A stretch of DNA of 64,000 bases, taken from the NCBI GenBank assembly GCA_029962745.1, contig CM057157.1:7393433-7457432 (forward strand), read 5' to 3'. Shown one piece after another: positions 52,201-61,200 of the stretch. The notes under the pieces were generated by a model that did no database searches, was not told the origin of the DNA, and worked only from the letters and a program-made list of their open reading frames with translations. The position numbers and the translations under genes were made by a program. The stretch is from Echinometra lucunter. Taxonomy: Eukaryota > Echinodermata > Echinoidea > Camarodonta > Echinometridae. The first letter of the stretch is position 1, and each line of letters starts with the position of its first letter.

Positions 52201-55200
52201 CATAGACAAGCAGAAGTTCCTTGATTGGGTGAGTACTGTGGCGGTGGCCATATCTATGTTTCTTTTTACATTTATGTCTTTTTTTCTGCTTTTCTAATTT
52301 TCATTTCAAATTTTCTTTTTTACCTTATGTTCGTAGGGATAATGATAACAGATGGTATTGAAAAAATATAATGAATATTTGATACTTTCAGGGTTTAGAG
52401 AAAAAATAAGTGATTTTCTTGAACATATTTAAAGAGAAGCTTAAGGTCCGGGAAAGGTGAAGCATGAATTGTGAGTTTTATCATTCTTTTCTTGTCACTT
52501 AGGAAGAATATCATAATAAAATGGTTCCCCGAAAAGGATTACTTTTCAAATGCCCTTTTATTTGAAATATGACAAGAAATAGCTGAAGTATTTGGGCCAA
52601 ACATTTATGCCAAATTCATGTGTGGTCCCACCACTTGTTTCTGTGTGAAGTGTAAGTGCCTTTGGAGGAAAGTGGGTAAATTGCTTATCAATTCAGTCAT
52701 TCCCAATCTCACTGTAAATACCCATGTCTAATGCAGAAGTTATCTAACTTTCCCCAATTCCTTTGAAACAGTTTCTTTTGAATAGTAATTGTATGAACTC
52801 CAATCGATCTTTTACCTCCTTTCTTTGATACTTCAGGCCAGGAACAATACAGATGTACCATCTAACATCTATGATGACATCAGACAAATCATGCAAGAGG
52901 TGAGATTTTTATTACTGCATCAGAATATTCATACATATTTATTCATATTTACAACCTGATTTATTTCATAGTATTTCTGAGAAAAATGTCAAGTATACAT
53001 GTACATTTTGTCTTGTGTCAGATCTTCAAATTGACCCCCCCCCCCCCCAAGGAAAAAAATATGAAATAAGAAAAATGAGAAAAAAAATAAATACAGTAAT
53101 TAATAAATAATAATGAAAATAATGATAAAATTGATAAAAATCTGTGAAATGTTATAGAGGTGCTTATTTCATTCATCGTTTGTTCACATCTGAACTTTTT
53201 GTTGATTTTTTTTTCTTCAAAAACTCAAGCTAAATCTTTTCATTGCACTTGTTATCGAGCAATCTCAATCTCTTCCCTAACTTACACCACCCTTTACTTA
53301 CATGTACATGTTTGTTTGTATGTGTAGATTCGAGAACTGGAGAGTTTCAAGAACCTTACCACAGAGATTGAGGATATCCTCAGGAGCAACGACACAGGTC
53401 AGCTGATCTGTGGAGACCTACCCTTCCTGGCCTTCAGTGTACCCAGCTTTGGAGGTGACCTCCAGAGTGCAGGGCAACCTGGAGGGCCAGGGGAACCTGT
53501 GGAGCCCATAGAGCCCATGGAGCCAGGAGACCTCCCAACGGTTTCACCCAGGACCAATGAACCAATGACACGAGACAATAGTAGGTTTTCTTGTATTAGC
53601 AAGACTTCATCCACCATACTCCAAGTAGATCAGCATAGTACAATAACACAAGTGTCACCAAACTAACCAGGGAATTGTCAACTTTGTAACTGTACTGTGC
53701 CTACCATCGTGAAAAAACCCCCACTCCAATAAACCTAAAAAGGAAAGAAATGAGGGAAACTGCCTAAGTTTATCTGGAAGTTGAATATTGACCCTCTATA
53801 CATCATCCATAGTCAATACAACAAAAGGAACCTTTTACATGTTTCAAAGTTCGTTAAAAGATAACAATGTTATAATGTATCAGCAGTGTTGTGCAAAAAG
53901 AAAAAAAACAAAAAACATCAGTCCCTCACATAGAATAGCAAATATGTATTGTATTACTGTCTGGTATTAAAGGTGTGTTTTTTTTCTGGCATAGATTGTA
54001 TTTTGGTCTTTAAGAGTTGTAACCTATAATTCTCATTGTGTATATTCTATTATCAGGTTCTATTCCAGGTACAGAGCGATGTCCATGGTTGGTTGATATC
54101 TTGCAGTCAGGATCACAGAGTAAAAAACAAACAGAGTACATCCTGTCTCTCTTCTTGCCTCTCATACAAGGATATATCTTCTACACACCAAACACCACTG
54201 CCACCAGGAAGATAATGAAAGAGGTAGGTTAATTCTCCCTATCAATTATCACCCTAAAAAACACATGGATGTCAAATTTGTATTGTGGGATAGCTTGTGT
54301 GACCCATTCACTTCAGATATATTCACTTCCATGCGACAGAATCCCTTGATCTGACAGATACTTTTTCAGCTGAGGAACAATAATTCTCTTAAAAGTTTCA
54401 TAGGAGTCATCAATGGGAGGGGGGGGGGGGTTAGTGAAACTTATGATGAGAAAAGATGGTGAATTGTAAGTGATCAAAGCTGAGATAAATAAAAGTCTTG
54501 AGATCTAGTCAAGGTAAAACAGCAGAGTATGAAACACACATATTTGATATTGGAAGTGAGTGGGTTCCGAAGTGAGACGCGTTTTCTGTCATCTGGGTAC
54601 TTTCAGCTCTAGTTGATAGCGAGCATTCTCAGGTGTGGTGTTTGTTTGTAAAAACTACGATACTTAAAGAGTAAATATATGCTTGTCAATAGGCCTAACT
54701 TTCCAAGTCAAAGGAGAGAGATTTATGAAGTGTAATACATTACTATGAAAAATGATTCACTGATATGCTTCTTAGCATGAAATGTTGTGACTTTCATACA
54801 ACTTTTTAACTGTTTTGATATTTAATTATAGCCTAGTTGATTTTGAAATGCATACAAGTACAGATACTTCTGTGATTCTCTATGTACCCAAGTTGGCACC
54901 ATGGTTTGATAAAGAACAATTCATATTATACAGTAACAGGGCTAAGGGACATCAATTTTTTGTTTGTTTTCTCACTTGTATTAACAGTAAACACTTCCTG
55001 GTATTAACAGTAAACATTTCCTGGTTAAGATATATATATATTTGTAGTTACAAAAGTTTTTGCAACGTGATTTCTATTCAATCACTTTACAGGCTGATGA
55101 GATATTCAACAGTTTAAGAGATATGAAGGATTTAGCAGAAAAATGGCTGGAAGTATCACCTTGCATCAGGGTAAGTATGATTGTTCCATAAGGTCAGCAT

Positions 55201-58200
55201 CCACCAATTTAAGAAAATTATTATTCTGCTGTTTAGTATTGTGATATCCTACAGTAGATTGAAAGCTTTAAAGCTTTTTGTGAACTGATTGACATATTGC
55301 CAGGTGTTGTAAAAGGGTTGCAGTATTGTCTGAAGTGCAATGAAAATGAATTAATTTCTATAGATTTAGTCATGGATGTTTTGTCATTGGTCAAGGTGAA
55401 ATTTGAAGAAAAACTAGTTGGTCATTGAGAGGAAAGAACAAGATAGATAAACATAAATTTCAAGTTTACAAGTGAGAAAAACCTACAAGATAATTGACTA
55501 TAATCATAATTTCCTTCCATATGTTTAAAAACAGGCATTTGTTGAAAATCAGGATCTGCGCACTATGGCATCTTGCTTGAACCGTTCCAGCCCAGATATG
55601 CCCCCTGATGCCACTGATCTCCTACCAGTCACTTCCTTTCCAGGGGGCATAACCGTACCCCCCAATCTGCCAACGATAGTGCCCCCTGTCCTCGGGAATG
55701 CCAGCCTGCCAGACCTGTTTGGGAATAACACCCAGGATATTCTTGATCTCCTGGATGCCATGGATAGCTTGTCTAACACAACTCTTATGTTTCTTGAGGT
55801 GAGTGTCAGCATGCATTTACTAGACGAAAAGCAGCACGCGCGGATATCATTACGTGAATGGCATTAGGCCCCGCCTCTTTCGGATCATTTGAAGGGGCTG
55901 ATAAGCACCCGTTATTGCCATGATATCGATAGCACTGTTGCATTATTCATATCTATTGCGCGTATCAGTTTTATTGTCTCGCCCACCGGAGGTGAAGGCG
56001 AGACTAAGGGATCCAAATGTCGTCCGTCCGTCGTCCGTCCGTCGTCCGTCCGTCGTCCGTCCGTCGTCCGTCCGTCGTCCGTCCGTCGTCCGTCCGTCGT
56101 CCGTCCGTCGTCCGTCCGTCGTCCGTCCGTCCGTCACAAACGTTATGAAAGATAACTTGGCAACCGTGACTCACTTTTCAACCAAACTTGGGTTGTAGAT
56201 GCACTAAGGGGACCTGCATGTTATGGTCCAGTCAGAGGTCACATGGTAAGGTCAAAGGTCATTTCAGGTCAAACGTTAAAGTTTACGTGCAAGACTCTCT
56301 TATGACACAAAACTCTGCAACCGTGACTCACTTTTCAACCAAACTTGGGTTGTAGATGCCCTAAGCGGACCTGCATGTTATGCTCTAGTCAGAGGTCACA
56401 TGGTAAGGTCAAAGGTCATTTTAGGTCAAACGTTAAAATTTACGTGCAAGACTCTCTTATGACACAAAACTCTGCAACTGTGTGACACTGTTCAATCAAA
56501 CTTGGGTTGTAGATGCACTAAGGGGACCTGCATCTTATTGTCCAGTCAGAGGTCACATGGTAAGGTCAAAGGTCATTTCAGGTCAAATGTTAAAGTTGAC
56601 GTGCAAGACTCTCTTATCACACATAACTTTGCAACCGTGACTCACTTTTCAACCAAACTTGGGTTGTAGATGCACTGAGGGGACCTGCATGTTATGGTCC
56701 AGTCAGAGGTCACATGGTAAGGTCAAAGGTCATTTCAGGTCAAACGTTGAAGTTTACGTGCAAGACTCTCTTATGACTCAAAACTCTGCAACCGTGTGAC
56801 ACTTATCTATCAAACTTGGGTTGTCGATGCACTAAGGGGACCTGCATGTTATGGTCCAGTCATAGGTCACATGGTAAGGTCAAAGGTCATTTCAGGTCAA
56901 ACATTAAAGTTTACGTGCAAGACTCTCTTATGACACAAAACTCTGCAACCGTGTGACACTTATCTATCAAACTTGGGTTGTAGATGCACTAAGGGGACCT
57001 GCATGTTATGGTCCAGTCAGAGGTCACATGGTCAGGTCAAAGGTCATTACAGGTCAAACGTTGAACGGTTAAAGTTTACGTGCAAGACTCTCTTATGACA
57101 CAAAACTTTGCAACCGTGTCACACTTTTCAGTCAAACTTGGGTTGCAGATCACTAAGGGGAAGTGCATGTTATCATTCTGTTGGACTTCACATGATAAGG
57201 TGAAAGGTCATTGGAGGTCATATGTTACAGATGTTTTCAAATTCTTGAATTTGCTTTTCCTCTGTCATTTCTTGTATTTCAAACGTTAAAGTTTACCTGC
57301 AAGACTCTCTTATGACGCATAACTTGGCACATGTTGCTGCAATAGCAACCAAATGTGGGTGATAGATGCACTAGGGGTACATTCATGCTATTGTGCTGTC
57401 AGGTCACATGGTAAGGTGAAAGGTCATTTTAGGTCAAACTTTACGACCTGCAAGACTTTCTTGTGACATCAAACTTGGTTAGGGCAAGGGATGTACTTGG
57501 GGAAACTTTCGTGTTATTTAGCCACGGGTGGGCGAGACACAATCTTCCTATTGGCTTGTTGTAATACTTTGATTTAATGCGCTTTTGTCGTGCATTTATT
57601 GTGCATTAAGTGTGCATGCGGTAAGCTGATGCGTGTAATGTTTCATGACGCGTACAAACAAATGCTACTAGTTGGAACCATCTTACAAAATGAATTATTC
57701 ATTTTTGATCATGAATATTGATGGGTACTTAGGTCGGCCTTATAAGTGATCTGGATAAAATGGCGGAGCTTTAGGGGCCTGGTTGTGTCAGCTATCAACA
57801 AAGTTCTCTTAGATGGAATCAGATTTGCTTAGTGCAGTGGCAGCAGATACATAATAGAGTGTAATTGTAAACTGGAGTATTTTAACTGATTGGAGTAATA
57901 CTGAATGAGATAAAAAAGATCACTCAATGTATGTGAATATCAATACATATTTTTTTTACATGCAGTGGACTACATGTACGTCAGTGTGGGTCTATGGCAA
58001 ATGGAATGAAAAATTGCCCATACTTCTCATCATTTGTGATATTTATTAGTGATATGTTCTGTTACATATTCATTCAATATAGTATTTGGTTTAATGATAA
58101 ATTATTGATTGAACTCTGAGTGCTCTTTGTTCTTGTATCTATAGTGTTTTGAGCTGGATCGATTTCGTCCTTATGAGAATGAAATGGATCTTGTTGAAGA

Positions 58201-61200
58201 TGCTAAGGTTCATATTGAGAACTACACCTTTTGGGCTGGTAAGTTTGTTTTTTTTTCTAAATGCCTTCAGTTTGCAACCTTCACCCCTCCATTAATTGGA
58301 GATTTGTTATTCATTTTATTACTTTTTAAAAGTTTGATTGTTAATTTAGAGGTTACGCTTTAAATTCACACTTTCCAAGATAGATAGAATACATTTTTTC
58401 AAAAGATTGAGTTTGTTCATTATGTTTTAACTGCTCATGTAAACAAGGCTCCTCATTTATCATGTAGTCCAGGTATGTTGTTATATGAGGATGAGATTAT
58501 TTTCTGTACTTCCTTTTTCATTCTTGATAAGTGTCTATCATGATTCCCCTTCTCCTTTCCTCTGCAGATCAATGAAAATAGGTTTCTCATCATCTTTGGA
58601 TAGTCAGAGGCAATTATGGCAACATGTAATTAGAAATACCAGAACAGCTCAGTTAACAATTAAAAGGATGTAGCATCATTACTGGTTCTCAAATTCAATG
58701 TTTGGTTAACCCTCTGCTTACTAGAACCATGCGGCCTCTGTATAAAACCTATGGGAATTAGAGAAAACTGGTTGAGTGTATTTTATTTCTGTATGTTTGT
58801 TCTATCTATATTCAGGTATTGTGTTTACTAACATGGATCCCGATCCAGAGAGTAGCTACATTCCACCTTTACTAGACTACAAGATCCGTATGGATTCAGC
58901 TTTTAGTGAGAGCACAACAAGACTTATGGATGCGTGAGTTGGGTTTTCATTGTTTTCTGTCATGAGTGTAAAGGAAAATGCGAAATGTTAACTTTTGCAA
59001 CTTGTAAAAGAATGTGTCATATTTCATAAACCTGTCATGTAAAATGGAGCTTAACTCTCAAGGTGTCCTTGTACAGTATTGTATTAATATTTTCCATGAA
59101 AAACTACACTTTGCACCCAGATGCTCAACTCAGCAATTTTTAAAACAGTTTTTTGTGCATGTCCATATTTCAATCCAAAGGCATTTTGTTGAATCTGAGT
59201 CTCAGTTTTATAATTGATAATTTGTATTTAAAAAAAAACACAGAGTTACAAATATTGCGCTTACTTTTAAGACAGGACTGCTAAACCCATCAATGATTAT
59301 CTGCAAGTATCTTCAACAGTGAAAGAAGCGGATTTTCTGAAGAAGAAGAAGAAGAAGAAGTTATCCCTTGTTAATTTTCTTTTTCAGGTACTGGACACCA
59401 GGACCAAGAAAAGGCATCCGAGATCGTAAATACTTTGAGAGCGGCTTCATCTTCATCCAGGACATCTTAGAGCAAGCTATCATCAAAGTGATGACTGGTA
59501 AAGAGGACCTTGGAGCTGGGATGTATATCAAACAGGTCCCATACCCATGCTACATCAGTGATCTGTAAGTAGAATTTTGCTAGGTAAATAATAGTAATAA
59601 TAGTGGTGAAAACTTCTAGAGCACACACCATCCAAGGATGCTCATGGCGCTAGCCCAGCAGCAGTTCTCTTTAATACGAGTATACTACAAGTTTATTTTA
59701 TACTGGAGTTTTTACTAATAAAAACAAAGGTTATTTTCATGCATAAAACGTGAGACATGACATTGATATTAAGTAGAATCTCACTCTTGTTCAGTGCCAT
59801 ATCTGTAGAATTTAGTGATCATGTTGTTCCACAACCCTCTGTAACTGTCTTTATAAGCACTACTTCCTGGTTTTTCACTCCTCTCTTTAGATCTTCTCTA
59901 ACTATTTCTGCAGATTGTCTATCCAAAGTATTCTTTTCCTTCTCCAAACCCTCTTTACATTGAATACTAGCAAATATATAAAAACAAACAAAACAGAAAA
60001 AGAAAAACAACCAGTGCTTGTGGATTATTTTCAAGAAAAAAATTCATCCTGAAGTTTCTGTACTATATTTTTTTGTGAAAGATGGGACGGAAGAGAAGCA
60101 CACTCAAGAACTTGCTGAGAGTTACCACTTACATGTACTTGTATGTGTAGGAGAATTGACCTTGAACCGGTATTTAACTATCAAATCAGATGTACATGGA
60201 TGTCCTCTCCCCTGCAATATATATTTTTAGTGAAATTTAAAGTGATTACACAATGGTAATTTTTTTTTTGATATATGGTCGAGAATAGAATTCTAAGAAG
60301 AATAACATTAGAAATATGATGATTTTCAGTCGAAATCAATGCATTTTGGCTAATTTACTCATAAAAAGTCAAGAGTTGACCAAAAAATTTGAGTATGAGG
60401 TATGACGTAAAAGTGGGTACCCAGCTTCGCGCATTGCAGTTGTGATGCGCGCTAGACTGTACAATATGTATTATACCTTGCGCGCATTTTGCTAGAAGTG
60501 CGCGACAAGGTACCCACTTTGAAACTGGATCACAGCTGAGGGGTCAAAAATATCCTGAAATCTTACCACATTTGGGGGTTTCCTTGGCAACATGAATTTT
60601 AAAAAAACTTTAGGCCGATGATTTTCTGCTGATGAAATCATGCTCTTTCAAATGAACTAACATTGTTTCAGCATTGGGTACCCCCTTTAAGGCAACTAAA
60701 GCATCAAACCAAATAAATAGATCAGTTCGGAGTTAGTTCATGTCACAAATGACCTCAAATATTCACAGATATTGTAAACATGGAAAGTTCCTTTTTATAC
60801 ACTTAGAATAATCTCTCCCAAAGTGACTGAGGTGCCTCATGAATAGCTTTTTATTTTCCCTTTTGAAAAGAATGCTTCCACATGGGTATCATGGAATGCA
60901 CCATGGGTGCACAACATTTAGCACATATCTAGAATTCATGTCAGTGGGTTTTAGATTTTTGGTACAAATGACCTTTGTCTGCTCATGCTCAGATTGTATC
61001 TACGAACTGGCTTATTACTCAAACTATAGCACTTCATCCTTCTGCCATTCATATTCTAGGATGGATGTAATGAAATAATCATCATTTTCCTCCTGCTGTG
61101 CTTGCTTACTCCAGGTTTGTTCAATCATTGTCTGGTGTCCTTCCTCTGTTTATGATCATTTCCTGGATCTTCTCTGTGGCGATGATCATCAAAGGCATCG

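Noticed and set aside
55889..56198. Val-Arg-Pro-Ser repeat frames on both strands
   Set aside because: They are translations of the 11-bp GTCGTCCGTCC array.
56022..57470. CRISPR-like or short-spaced repeat array
   Set aside because: The repeats are head-to-tail satellites inside a mobile element in a eukaryotic intron, with no unique spacers.
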